DNA of 64,000 nt from Monomorium pharaonis (Eukaryota > Arthropoda > Insecta > Hymenoptera > Formicidae): positions 2,108,001 through 2,172,000 of the forward strand of contig NC_050467.1 in assembly GCF_013373865.1 (NCBI RefSeq), in the 5' to 3' direction. Positions 38,620-51,576 of the stretch are shown here, piece by piece. The notes beneath the pieces are model-generated. The model searched no databases, was not told the origin of the DNA, and saw nothing but the letters and a program-made list of their open reading frames with translations. A program made the position numbers and the translations under genes. Numbering within the stretch: the first letter of the stretch is position 1; each line of letters opens with the position of its first letter.

Positions 38620-39192
38620 CGAGCGCGCACACAGACGCCACGTACCTCCTCGTTCATTCCTCTTGACTCCTTCTCTCGCACTATTCCTCCTTCGCCTTTC
38701 TCTTCTCGGTCTGAAGATCAGCTCGAGTGGCTCGGCGTTTTGCGTGTTCCGGCAATTATTCCTCGGCAGTCGTTAATCTCCCACCCCCGCTATCTGTCTA
38801 CCCTACCGGCACCTACGACCCCTGTCGCGTAAATACGCACGCATTCCGGCAATCTCGTTGTCTCACGTGAGAGCAATCGAGGCACATTTTTCCCCTCGCT
38901 CGGCGACTTGCTCCGAGTAAAGCCGCTTACACATCAGTAAATGATTAGCAATGAACGGTAAATTGTAAACGGCGAGACCACGAAATTTATTCATGTTGTG
39001 CTATATAAAACAGTGTCTTCATTGATAAGCAAAATAAAAAAGCATTGCAATTTGATTTGACTTTTTTTATCAACTTTGTTAAACTTTAGTCAAATAGACA
39101 ATGTAAGTACATAATTTTAACGAAAGTTGTCAAGTTTTAATTAATCAAATTGAAATTTTTTCTAACATTTAGTTTTTGATTTCTTACTCGAA

Positions 39193-39209
39193 CATATATA
39201 TATATATAT
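39193..39209. repeat. TA microsatellite
   Basis: (AT)8 within an AT-rich block. Confidence 0.9.
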
Positions 39210-40225
39210 TTGATGCGTCTACAAATTCCTGTATGCAATTTGCACCTGTCGTCACATTCGTGGATATCAAATGGAAGAGGGAGTAGTAGATGTTCTCCGA
39301 AACTTCCGTCCCGTGATTACGAACTCCGGTGTCATCGGAGTAAAGTGACCGTAAAATTCAGCTGGATTCCATGCTGGTCCCAAAAATTTAAGAGCCTACA
39401 TTTCTATAATTTGAGGTCTTAAGCCGGCATTTAAGTTGCACGTGCCGCGAGAACGCCAACATTATTGCCGAGCTTTAAAGTTCGCGTGCCTTGTAATCTT
39501 GAACAGTGGAAAGTATATAATACGGCAATTGCCAGCTCGTTTGAACGAACCCTTATGGCGGCACGAATCTTTCTTTTTTTTCTTCCTCCTGGCTCTTTGA
39601 TCGTAAAATATTAGACCGGGCTCAGATTGGATCGTAGCTTTCAGAGGATAACGTGCACGTCGGCCATGTCCCGTGAGTCCTTAAAGTGCTCGTTGTCATC
39701 TTGAGAGGTGCTTTGCAAAAGAAATGCCACGGGATATTTGTAGCGGACGCTTTAATTCTATCTGATTACTGATTTTGACTTTATGCTACCAACGACGAAT
39801 TGATTCTTTTTCCTTTGGCCGCGCCAATCACTTATATTTGACATTTTAATTTTATTTTCAATCTCACGTATAATTGAAGTAAGACGAAAATGTTATATAA
39901 ATTTTTCTTCAGGGAGCACGTTTGCGATTTAATTTTAAAATATTTAGTTCAAAGCGCGCGCCCGAATTGGATTTTTTATCCCATTTTACTTTTTATTAAT
40001 GATAAAAGACACATGGTTGACGACATGCTCTAAAAGAAGAATTTTAGACATACGAGTCACACATCATAAAGTTTGCGGAAAAAATTTCTGACATATAATT
40101 CTTTGAAAATTAAATGTCGGATCTTTACTTGGAAAATGTAATAGAATAATCAATGAAAAGTGAATGTTTCAGTATAATTACGCCTAATGTTACGCGTTAT
40201 CTTATTGAGATAAATTTTGTTAAAA

Positions 40226-40293
40226 CAAAAATAATACGATAAACAGATTAATATATCGAGCCAAGACCTTTATCGTTTATCGTATTATTTTTG
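40226..40293. repeat. Perfect 19-bp inverted repeat, 30-base spacer
   Basis: CAAAAATAATACGATAAAC (40226-40244) and its exact reverse complement (40275-40293) flank a 30-base spacer. A TTTTGTTAAAAC word lies just left of it (40217-40226) and again near 40335-40346. The whole could be a 68-base stem-loop, or the core of a small decayed inverted-repeat element. Confidence 0.85.
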
Positions 40294-43200
40294 CTTAGCA
40301 TTAACGAGCTCTTTATATTTGTTTGTTTTGTTGTTTTGTTAAAACACTACTTACGTTCGAGGGACGGTTCTCTTCGTCTGTTCCATCAATATAATCAGTT
40401 CTATCGGCCGACGAGAGAAAACACGTGTCACTGCGAGATACATTATTTCTCGTCTCTTTAAGGATCATCTTTCCGTTTTCCCGGAGCTACCCGTGACAGC
40501 TAAGAGGACCGATTCGATTTTGCCGTGACAGCGATCGTTTTTCGGGCCCTGCCCGTTTGGGATCTCGTTTTGCACGCGTAGCACGTAACTTCTCTTCCCT
40601 TCGACCGCCCTCGTCTTTCCCTCCTCGGCCGCTCTGTACATTTTTCGTATCGCATTCGCGTTTCACATATCGCGCCGGCAACGAAATCTCGTGTCCTGTT
40701 TTAAATCTGGTTACAGTGATGTATTGTCCGTCTAGCAATGGCTCTTCTTGGAAAATGATTAAACGAAACAAGCCCGCGGCGCATGAAAAGCCATGCGATG
40801 TTTTAAAAGCTCATGCAACGGGAAAGCCCGCGTATCAATATCACAACGCAATATGGTAACGCAGCCATAATCTGTAGAGCGACGTGATTTATTAAAAGTG
40901 TATTACAAGTTGTATCTTCTTGTATCTTTTAACATGTTGAAAAGTAACTTGTTACGAAATAATTGTTTTAGCAAAATTATTATAATAATAAATATTTGTC
41001 ATTTAAACTCATTTTATTTCCAATTTCTATAAGCGTTTAATTATTAGATATGTAATAATGTTGTAAACATTAATCTATCTGTGTGTGCGTGACCTACATA
41101 AACTAAAACCTCCGGCAATTTAATTAAAACAAGCATACTGATATTGCAGCTAGTTTTGATTCTTAGTAAAACAATTTCTTTTAGTGGATTATTAATTAAA
41201 GTGTGAATGAAAAAGCGTTGAAAAGAGGCCGGGGTCACGTTTTTCATAATTTTCAAATAATCGTTAACGCCGACACGGGACCGAGCGGCTTCCCCTGTTG
41301 GATGCCTTCTTGAAAGCCTTCGGTATCAATAATTCGGAGCTCGATAGTGCTCCTTTCAGAAACGCCGTTCCTCAAGATTCCCCGAGAGCGCCGCTTTTCA
41401 GCCCGGAATCTCGAGCTCGAGCGGCACCGTTCCGCTTTAAGTCTCGCCCGCCGTAAAAAGACGCGAACGTCGCGCATCGAGGATCCTCTGATTACACATG
41501 GAGATTCCTCGAGCGGTGAATAGCGGAGCCGCCGGATTCTCAGCCGCATAGAGAACGCACGCGGAAAAGAACGTTTCACCAAATACACGCTACATGGGAG
41601 AGCTCTCGCCCCGGTCTCGCGTGTAAGGGGATGAGAGAGTGACGGCACGCGGACCGGTTTATTTTTCCTCCTTTTTAAAAACAACTATCGATATGCAGAC
41701 ATTAGTTTTCAACGTTCGATCGAATGTTGACTCAGAGTCTCGTTTCGCAAGAAAAACGTGGTGGTCTCGCGCCGCGATTAATAATACCGCGGTAGAATTT
41801 TAAGTGTTGGGCAAAATGGCAGGTTTGTCTGGCGCTCTGCCATGGCGCAGATTTTCCCGCTTCTCGCTCCTCCGATCGATAGATCGATAATCCTTCAGGC
41901 TCGCTCGTACAAGCGACAGGATCGGATCGTACTCTCGTAGCTTTTGACGTTCGAATTTGCACCTTTCGGTTTGGGGCGCGAACCGTACACACGGCGCTCG
42001 CCCGTGCGCATCGTTCGGATCGAGAAAAAGGGACCGAGAGGCGTAACGCGTGAGGCCTGGCAAAAGATTAAATTTTACGGTCCGCGGAAGCGAAATGTAA
42101 TCGCGCCGCAAACGCACAGTGTCGTCCGTCATGGTGATTCTGGGGTCGGAGGAGAAAGGGCAGTCTCGTTTGTCGCGTGCGCCCGCGTACACACCCTTTA
42201 ATTACAAATTAACGGCTTTAATCAGGAAACTTGCCAGCTCGAGCAGCCCCGTATTTTCGCGTCAACCAACGACGCGTCTGGCCCCTTCCCCTCTCCGTCC
42301 TCCTCTTTCTTCTCCACTCCCCCCCCCCCTTGCTGCAACGGTATTATCATCGCCGACGCAGCACAGGCGCGACGTATACGGGATCGCATCGTTCATCGCC
42401 ACCTTATTGGCCGAACTTGCCAACTAATTTTATTAAAACGCCACCGCCATCGCGTCGGCGGCGTGTATCGGTCGTCCGCTCGCTCGTTCGATCCCAGTTT
42501 AATTCCGCGTTAAAAAAAAAAGCATCTCCGCCGGGGGATAATTAGATCTTTCTCAATATTTTTCTTGCAAATTGACGACTGTCGACGGTTCTCAATACCA
42601 CGCGGGATACCACGGAGAAATAAAACGTTTCCGCGCACGCGCGCACAACAAGCGAAAGGGCAAAGTGCGTGTCAGCGCGAGTGGCCGCCCGATATCTATT
42701 TAGTCTTCCGTTATTGTGTAACACGCCTGGCGGGCACACGGAATAACGCGGTAAATTACGGTATTTGGGACGTTTATGGCGGCGCGGGGCCGCGCGCGTG
42801 TGTTCCATCGGTAACGATCGGTCCGCCCTAAAATATTCCACCGCGTATATTTCCGCGGTACCTTTTTCAGACCCGCGCGCGCGCGCCCGATTCCCCGCGC
42901 TGTAAATCATCTCGAGAGCGAAGGGGGAACGCGAAGTAGCTAGCGTTCTATTGAAAAGATTTAGACGTCCGGGAAATGCTTGTTACCGCGCGCGAGCGGC
43001 GGTATTCATGAAAAACAAAAAGCAACGTGCCGCAAGTGATGATGACACAATTACAGGAAGCGCGCGGATTTCCCCTCGTCCTCTCCCCCGCTTCATTTAC
43101 ATCGTCGCACTGCGGATCCCCGACCGAGGCCTCTCCGCGGATTTAATCGATATCATATTCATAAGCCCGAAACGCGTTGGAATTCTCCGGGCGACGGCAA

Positions 43201-43387
43201 AGGGCGACGTTGCGGCGGGTCTGCCCTTGGTTGCCGCGATTTATGCGCGAAACGCATCTCCCTAATAAAGAGCGGGTCATTAATGCTCGTCCTCTTCCCC
43301 TTTTCTCCGTCCGCGAATGCAGGTGATATTCTCGCGCGCGTTTTTCATCCGGCACCTCGACCGTTATTTGCCGCTCGCTTAATACGA

Positions 43388-43420
43388 GCTCTCTCTCTCT
43401 CTCTCTCCCTCTCTCTTTCT
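43388..43420. repeat. CT microsatellite
   Basis: (CT)n with CCCT and TTTCT interruptions. Confidence 0.95.
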
Positions 43421-43829
43421 CGCGCGCGGAAACGTATAAATCGCGGATGACTTTGATGTCGCGTTAACAGTTACGTTGTATCTATTCTTTCTTCTGACGC
43501 GCGCTCGTATATTTCCCCGCGAAAGCTATCTCGAATGTGCATCTCCTCATAGGGCGGCCACCTCCTCGAGCTTCTTTCACGACACACGGAAATTGCGTTC
43601 CATCAATTCACGCGCGCACTCGTAACGCACTGCAGTTCGCGGCGCGTTATTAAGAACGACGCGGCTGGCTGACTGAAGTCGTCCGTTACTACTTGTCCGC
43701 CGACCCGTCGCGTCGCGTAGACTTGTTACGGGATATCGTTACTCTTCGCGGGTTTTATAAAAGAAGAAAAATTTGGTGGTTCGATCTTACGAATGTTCCG
43801 ACGTGAATTTTATAGTTCGCCGCCGTAAG

Positions 43830-44860
43830 TAAGCAAGCTTAAAAAAAAAAAATAGATAATACGATCCGCCGATCGACTCCTTAATAAATAATGCTCTGCA
43901 AACGTTGCACGCGATCGCACATTTAGGATGACTATTAATCTTATCGGATCTCGGTCGTTAATAATTTACGTTCGGCAAATAGAGAGGGACGGAATTGCCT
44001 TTACGCTCGTTCTAATAAATTTTTTGCTCAGTATTTTTAAAATGATTTAGCTGACATCATGGATATACTTTTACGTTCGTTTTTTTTTAAATACAGTATT
44101 ATTAATCTAATTTATGTCTGGCCGCAAAATGTAATTCCATAATTGAAATAAAAATTAAAGAGAAATTTGTTTTTCATCTACTTTTAACTTATTTTTAACT
44201 TTGAAAAGTCAACTATCTTGTGTTTGTATTGGCGGTACAGTGAATCTCGTGAATGTGTATAATCTGCGCGGTGGACTTTTTCCGTCCCCGCATTGCACAC
44301 ATCTCTATCCCGTTAAAAAAAAAAAACCATTTTAAAAACGATGAAAGAATTTTTCCTGGAATGCAGCGATCGTGTAATTGAAACGATAGATACAGAGTGC
44401 AGCTGTAAAAGAGTTTAGGTGTTACTACACGCTACTCGCGGGAGTCTCGCGTGTGTAACGCGGGTGAACGAACGAGGTTACAGAGACGCCAGTGATGCTC
44501 AACGCGTTTTCTGGTTCTCTTATTTTTACGTCGTCTAAAAATTACTTATTACATTGTGAAACACTCCAGTTAAATTACAGCGATTTAAACGTTTTAGTGA
44601 CCTCAGATTATTGTAATTGAGTATTAAATACTGTAACTTTTAATTAATGTGTGTACGTCAGTCACAAAGAAGAAATTTAACCTAGGATACGTTGACTTAA
44701 AATTACCTGAAATACAAGAAAATCAAATTTAAATCATTACTGTGTCAAGAAAAATATGTCACTTAATAATAATTGACTACTTGCCATCATAAAGTATTGA
44801 TGTTCTTTAAATAAGTTGCAAGAAACATCCTGTATGAAACCGCAATACGTCGTCTAAAAA
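43830..44860. other. AT-rich stretch without recognisable features
   Basis: AT-rich with A runs of 10-11 bases near 43840 and 44317. No open frames above 60 codons and nothing else seen. Confidence 0.6.
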
Positions 44861-46127
44861 AAAGTTACTGGACGGAGTTGATGAAACGATTAAACTCACT
44901 GACACGAAAACGATAGTCAATCCACGTGAGGAACGTATCGCCGACGTTTGTAATTTGCGCGAGGTTACCTTCGCTTGCCTGAGCGATCTCGAAGGCGCAT
45001 TTGACAGGATTAGTTGACTGCGGCACTTGTAATTAACAGCACTTATCTAAACGAGTTCGGGAGCCCCGCGAGTGAAGGGATTAAATTAAATTCGTGCAAT
45101 CTATTACGCGCGTCCGGAAGAAACAATAGTCGCTCGCGTTGTAACTACGCGTTGTAATTTGCGCTATGCCAGACGGTCATGCGCAACTACGCGCCGGTTA
45201 AAAAGGTCGACGTGGGAATCACCCTGCTACGAGACCGTATACCGTGCGCTCTTGTTTCAGAACCAAGTGCACACGGACCGCAACGCAGATTTAGATGCAG
45301 CCGGGATTGTTCGGTGCAGCGATTCTCACACGTGTTTCGCTGTGAAATTCTGTGAGAGTACCTCTTTTAAAAATGTCAACATTCCCGTCGTTAAAAACTT
45401 GGAGAAATACAAGAGACAATTCACTAGATTTCTAATGAGAACATACGGACACGGGATTTGCTTGTAAAATGTGTAACGTACAAAATCGTCGATTCGTGTT
45501 AAAATTATATAACGCTATATATCGCGCGCAAGCGGAAAGAAGGAAATCATTTTCGTGAAAGGGGGCGGGCATTTCCAAAAGCGTAGTACGGAATCGCGAC
45601 TACAATGGCGAAGATGGAGTTGATCCAAATATTGGAACTTTGCCGCAACGAGCACGATTAAAATCGCCGTCGTGACATGCGTTTCGTATATACCACTCGG
45701 GCGCTTTGTCTCCGCGTTCATAGCACGGTCGCTCTCGACTCGAACAAGCTGCAACCTCGTCGACCTCCCTTTAATAATTCAGCAGCACTGCCTTCTGCCG
45801 CGAGTCCTGTTCGTCGGGGTGCGATAGTAGGGGTAGGGCGACGATATACCTCGAGTGCTCCGAGTCCTCGAGTCCCTGAAAATTTCTTGTCGCGAGGGTG
45901 TCGAACCTCTGGCGACACTCGCCCTACACCGTCAGCGAGAATATATGATGCCATCGATAAAACGGACAAAGTGTGGCTCTAAAAGAAATGAACGAACACC
46001 CAAATTCTGTCAGCGCCATCACGACGCGATAGCGTAAACTCGAAAAACCTATGTACCGTAAAAACAACGAACATTCAAAGAGAAAGTGACCTCAATTCGT
46101 TTAATATATTACATCCTATCCATTTGA

Positions 46128-46144
46128 TTTTTTTTTTTTTTTTT
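46128..46144. repeat. T homopolymer of 17
   Basis: The longest A/T homopolymer in the window. On the minus strand it reads as poly-A, but no adjoining retrocopy or coding sequence was recognised. Confidence 0.9.
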
Positions 46145-47132
46145 CACGAAAGAAGGACGCGAAACTGAACGATCGCACTAGCGAATTTACGTTAAATGTC
46201 TTTACTGTTCGGATTTCATATGCGGGAACTAATATTCGATGATTGGATGAAGGAGCGCAATTTATGTCTATTTCGAATTAATGAAATGGAAATTCGGGAT
46301 TGATGTAACATGGATCATGTAATCAGTAATCTTGCAACGCTGAAGATTATACAGATCGAAGATACCGTAATAATCACTACCATTTTGAATTTCCCAGATA
46401 ATTTATGCATATGAATCTGTTGAGAGTAAATGCCTGGAGGGGAAAGAAGTATTATATGAAATAAATGTTTTGATGTGTCATGGAATAAACGTATCTTAAT
46501 GTATACAATTATATGTGAACAGAATAAATAATTGGATTCAATACTTTGATTTTTAAGAGTTTTTTTTTTACCCCTTTTGGACGAAAGCGCCATCGATATT
46601 CGCTTATTAGCCAAACATAACCATTTTTCCAAAATTAATTCGCAGCGCGCGCGATACGTAACCAGTCAAAAGCGCAGCAGTTATTTGTACGCTAAAGTGG
46701 CTAATTATGCCGGGATGAATTTTGGAGCGTCAACGTGAACGTGCATAAAATACCGTGGTATTTGATATGAAAATCGATTACGCAGACTGCACTTTATCGC
46801 AACGTACCGATGACGAGCGAATGTGTTTGATCTCCGGCGTTCGCTCCATGTTTTAGCCTGCGGTGTCTGTATTTAATTGCCAGTGCATTGCACGCCTCGT
46901 TATTTCCATCACGCGAATCGGCAATATTTAAATAAGCTCAACACAAATGTGCTTTCAATCCTGACAATTAATTGATTCGGTCACTCGTGCTTCGTAATCA
47001 CGGTTGCGTTGTGCGTTTGTCCACTCGAATGACTTGAGAAGCTGGCCACCGCACGTCGTTTCGCCAAAGAGTTGACAAACCGGCAAAATTTGCCTCGCTA
47101 CTCATCCGATTCGGGTCATAAATTAATTAAAA

Positions 47133-47135
<3 letters not shown>

Positions 47136-47173
<38 letters not shown>

Positions 47174-47186
47174 AGAGAGAGAGAGA
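47136..47186. repeat. GA microsatellite, about 50 bp
   Basis: (GA)n with a single AAAAG interruption. Confidence 0.95.
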
Positions 47187-47691
47187 TGCTTGCAATATCG
47201 CGATCGCGGGACAGTACGCGCGTCACGTGTTTTTCAAACTGTGAATGCACTCGGAAACTTTTACGCGCGCACGGAGACCAACTTGGTATCTCATAACTCG
47301 ATGTGTAACGTCAGGAACCTCGGAACCTTCCGCGCGCGCGAAAAGTTACGAATTCGCGGAGACAGTCGGGGAATCGCAAATGGAAACTGGATGAAACGAG
47401 GCCGTATAAAATTGCGCGAGAACCGTAGTACTTTCTCGATTGCCGCCGGAAGTTTCACTCGTCAAAATCGAAACCGCCACTTCGAGGGGGAAGAGGGGGG
47501 GGGTGGTAAGAACGATGAAACGGAAATATTCACTAATCTGTGTGCGCGAGATTGGAGATTGTGGAATTATAGTCCACCTGCTGAAAGGGACGGGATCTCG
47601 CCAAATATAGAAGACAAACTCGAGCCGAGTATACGCTGCCGCGTATAATTTACTTTCAAATCCAATTATACAGTAGCGAAGAATCTTTGGT

Positions 47692-47698
47692 CTCTATT

Positions 47699-47740
<42 letters not shown>

Positions 47741-47741
47741 C
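47692..47741. repeat. CTAT/CT compound microsatellite
   Basis: TCTATC units grade into a pure (CT)n run. The flanking ORFs are unrelated. Confidence 0.95.
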
Positions 47742-47942
47742 TCCGTTCCACTTTGAATTAAAGTACGTCTTTCGATTCTGGGGATTCTCCGATCCTTCCG
47801 CTCGGCTTTAATGGTTCATTACAAGATCCGTACTCCTCCAGCTGGCCGCGAGTGCTCCGGGGGTTATTAGAAGTCCCGGGCGGTCGTTTCGCGTACACGG
47901 GCGATACGGGGAATATGAAAATTAAAAAAATGCAGATATACG

Positions 47943-47960
47943 CCAACGGCCGGCCGTTGG
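47943..47960. repeat. Perfect 18-bp GC-rich palindrome
   Basis: CCAACGGCCGGCCGTTGG is its own reverse complement. It lies directly next to the open 5' side of a hydrophobic minus-strand frame that lacks an ATG. Confidence 0.85.
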
Positions 47961-49398
47961 GCGCTGCACGCGCGTTGGATGCGCCTAATTGAAACTACGG
48001 CGCTTTAAAACGAGCGAGCTCGAGCGCCGCTCGATGAGGGGAATCCTTCTCCTCCGTGCGCAGACAAGCGGAGAGGACGCGGGGAATTAAAAGGACCTCA
48101 ACCGGGACGTCGCGTCGTCCGGGAAAACAGTCGTGCGGGGACGTACACAATAACGAGAAGTAAATTGAGAGGATTACCGACGTAGGGCACGCCGCGGTGA
48201 GGCTTTAAAACGTCCGTTGCGACGAGCCGACTCGCTCGCAAGCCTGCTGGCGGGTTGAAAACGCGTCAGGAGTTCCTGGGGGTCGGTCACATATGCCTGA
48301 CACGTTTCACCGGGAGCCTCATGTACGCGGATATAAATGGCGCGACGAAACGGCCGGAACCCGCGAGCGTTTTAATCTACCGGCCAGCGGGGCTATTACT
48401 CGCCACCCGGTGGAAGTCGTTTCGAGACGACGTGCAGTATGCATGTATAGAGGTATATATGCGGGCACCTGGCTTCCTCCGCGGCTCCATCGTCCCAGGA
48501 ACAATAGAAATTAGAGCTCTACCTATCTCCATGAATCATGGCTCTCTAAATCTCCATTCGGGGAAGTGAGGCAGGATGGGGTAGGGCATTATTTCTGTCC
48601 GACGCGGAAATTACGCGTTGAATTTTTCCCATCGGCCCACTCGCAAACCGTTCGCGGCCAATCCGCTTCCTCCTCCCGGCCTCGATATTTTACGCCGTAC
48701 ACAGATTGGTAAAAAATGTATTATTACCTTCGAGAGACCGCGCGCGGCGCGCATACATTTTCCCGGGGGTCGGAAAAAAGGGGGCGAGCGGTTTGCGCTC
48801 ATAAAAAGCCGGGAGTAATGACGGGAGCGGAGTCGCGAGCGTAGGATGATTCACGCAGCCATGAACCTCCTTCGGGGCGGGATTTATCGCTTTATTTAAA
48901 GGCCACTACAAGCTAACGAGACGGTTGACATATCCACTTTTCCACCGCGGGTACAATTTAGTGGCACGTTACACGCCAGCGCGCCGCCCCTTCTATGAGT
49001 TATCATCCTTTGAAAGCCGCCGCGCATCTTCCGAAGCATTAATCTTGCTTGGAATCCCTTGCACCTTGGGCACCACCTGGTACATGATAACGTGGAATGA
49101 AGCTTCCCCCTATTCGTAGACAGAAAGTAATTTGTTTCGGTTAACAACACTATTTGTAGCTTTGTTCGTCGGCGGGATCGAAACAACTTCCATCGGCGAT
49201 ATCTCACGTGGAATACCCGCTGTTGGCTGGGTATTAAGAGTGAGATTGAGAAACCTTGGAAGGCGGAGAGATTACGGCGGCGCGAAATAATGCTCTAAGT
49301 AATTATTACAGCAGGAAAATGTCAGGACGTAGCACGCTAATGAAGATAATACTCGCGCTGTAAATCGTGCCCGCATTAAAATGCGCTCTCCTCTACCT

Positions 49399-49434
49399 CC
49401 TCTCTCTCTCTCTCTCCCCCTCTCTCTCTCTCTT
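49399..49434. repeat. CT microsatellite
   Basis: Two (CT)n runs separated by CCCCC. Confidence 0.95.
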
Positions 49435-51410
49435 TTCGGACCGGGGGAAGAAGGTGAGATCGGTGGTTGTAAGTAGGAAAACAGGCGCTTCTCTCCTGCA
49501 GCAAAAAGGATTATCCACCGTGAAACTATTTACTGATTTAAACGTCGCATAAATCTTCCCTTCTAGTTCAACGGAGATTTTACTTAAAGGCCAGGGAGTG
49601 CCGGGGCGCCTACCCTCTTCTAGACTAAATTCATCGCTTTATTTAAAGCCCTATACGAACATAACCGGGCGGGACGCGTATCGCGTTTTACGTTCCGCGG
49701 GAAATATTTACTGTCTTCACGCACGCCAGTGTGTTCCCTCGCGTTGCCTTATCGCGAGACGGTCCCCCCTCCCCCGTGCGCGCGAGGAGAGGGAGGGCTT
49801 CCGCACGGAGCCCTTTACCTTAATCAAGTATTTACGAGGCCGATACCGGGGACCGTCGAACGTATAACTCGATGCGACACAGCCGCGTCGGCGGAGGTGT
49901 GGCGCGACGCTGCGACAGATACCGACTACGATCGTTTTCGTGCGCGAAAGTGCCGGTAATGTAATAGCTTCGTAACAAAAATTTCCTTCGTCGGAAATTC
50001 TCTACGCGTATCAAGCCCTTTTGCCGATTTCTCTACTTTCCTCTCGGGTTCAACCACGCTATCCGAAAAGCAGCCGGAGGCAATGGTGTCGAGAGTAAAC
50101 ATTAATTTCGGCGAAATTATACGCACGACCTACCACTGAAATATCGTTCCTTTCCTGTCACGCGATGTCCAGACGGACGGCGTATTCCCTTTGTAATTGT
50201 CGAGTAATCTGGCGCACAGTGCGCGAGAGAGGCGAAACCGGCCCTAAAAATTCCCGCAATACGATCCGCTTGTAACCGGATCGCCATATTGGGATTGTAA
50301 GTCACGCGAAGTGCATCCGCTTTGAACACTTAACGCCCGACTTTGTCGGCGGCCGTAGACGTCGTAATCGTCGAGTCTCTTTCGCGCTCCTTTACGAGCT
50401 CGTATGTATGATAGTAAAAAAAAAAAGAAGAAAAGAAAACCGTGTTCGTACGCGCCATTTTGAGACGCTCTTTCCGCCCGCAAGTACCGACGAAAAGTGT
50501 TCGTCTATAAAGCTGCATTTTCTCTCTGCCGGCGCTCGAAGCCCCACTTCGCTCCCGGCTATTACGAGGAACGAAACACCGGCGGACAATGACCCAGAAA
50601 TATTTTTAGATGTCCTATAAAAGCGAGCATCGATATACGGTGTCTAGCTTTGACGTCATATACGTATATAGAGGGGTAAAAGGTAGGAAGACCGGAAGAC
50701 GATAAACGGGATTCTCGGGATCCATCGTGCAACACCGGCGCAAATTTTTAGGATACGACTTCTCTCTCTGTGTGTGTATGTGTTTTTTTAATCCAACTAG
50801 TAGCGGTAAGATAGCGATCGAATTGAATTTTCTGGAGAGCCCCGACCACCACCAGTTCGTGCATTACGTGCTCTCAAAGTTGTTATTTAGTGCAAAGTGC
50901 ATCCTTGTTTATTTTATTGTCCGCGCGATTCGCAGCCATTAGCGATATTGCAGACCAGGCGGATCTTTCCACCATCGCGCGTAATCTCGACCGCAGACCG
51001 TGACGCACCATGTAATTTAACGGCGTACCACTTCGAGGCGGTTTCCCTCCCCCCTCCCTCCCAAAGAAATAAATAATAAAAAGCAACGAAAGCGAAGTGC
51101 CGGGTTTTATCTCTGCTATCGCGGGTGGCCGTCCGTCTCTCTTGAGGGATCGCCACCCTTAAAGTAGTCGATCAAAAACACGCGTGCAGCTCGGGTCAGG
51201 TCGCCAATATCTCCGCCGGCTATAATCCGGGCACATAAACGTCCCCGATAAAGGCGAGTGGTATACTTTCTTCACGTACACCGCCGCAGACGCATCTGCC
51301 ACCGTTCGCCCTCGCAATAAATAACCGTATAGTTTTAGGATCGCACGCGGATCTTTCCGATTGTCTGACATTATGCGGTTTTTACTACTAGTCACTTAAC
51401 AGTTTCTCAC

Positions 51411-51576
51411 GTATCTCCCGACGGTCTCCTGTTAAGCTATTTATATCTCTTGCCTCAAACGCAGGTTTGCAAAAGACGGACTCGGTTGAGCACTCGGGAT
51501 TGCGTTCGTAAAGATAAAGTGATCCAGTTTGAATGAAAAGCAGTAAAGTGGCACAAATGAGAAAGCGTAAAGTCAT
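51411..51576 (-). CDS. Candidate signal-peptide first coding exon, possibly of the Sidestep-like gene
   Basis: An ATG at 51576 (minus strand) opens a reading frame starting MTLRFLICATLLLFIQTG, a typical signal peptide: short basic n-region, then a long hydrophobic core. A short extracellular-looking stretch with two Cys follows (ERNPECSTESVFCKPAFEAR). The frame would end at a TAG at 51388. A GTGAGA donor (51405-51410) can end the exon after 55 codons plus one base, phase 1, which is the entry phase of the Ig exon at 381-510. Strand, order, phase and the need for a secretion signal all agree. The fit is not decisive: a phase match occurs one time in three by chance, the donor has C at -1, and hydrophobic ORFs are common in AT-rich DNA. 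It could instead be a free 62-residue secreted peptide or a chance ORF. Confidence 0.3.

Larger units (their letters stand above)
38940..40360. other. AT-rich region with a perfect 19-bp inverted repeat
   Basis: AT-rich apart from 39220-39700. One 70-codon + frame (39210-39422) is not recognisable. The inverted repeat at 40226-40293 is the only structured element. Confidence 0.55.
511..51410 (-). other. Inferred giant intron of the Sidestep-like gene
   Basis: If the exon at 51411-51576 is the signal-peptide exon, the DNA between it and the Ig exon is a single intron of about 51 kb, bounded by GTGAGA on the minus strand at 51410 and CAG at 511. No other minus-strand exon with Ig-like sequence was found in it. 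Long 5' introns are common in neuronal adhesion genes of insects. Even if that particular exon is wrong, the sequence directly upstream of 510 must be intron, because the exon opens in phase 1. Confidence 0.35.

Noticed and set aside
45890..45925. Minus-strand B-box-like GGTTCGACACC
   Set aside because: The flanking bases do not form a T-arm stem and there is no A-box upstream.
47758..47995. Minus-strand frame with leader-like AYICIFLIFIFPVSPVYA
   Set aside because: No ATG exists in the open frame (the apparent start is TTG) back to the upstream TAG, and no acceptor was seen; hydrophobic stretches are common by chance.
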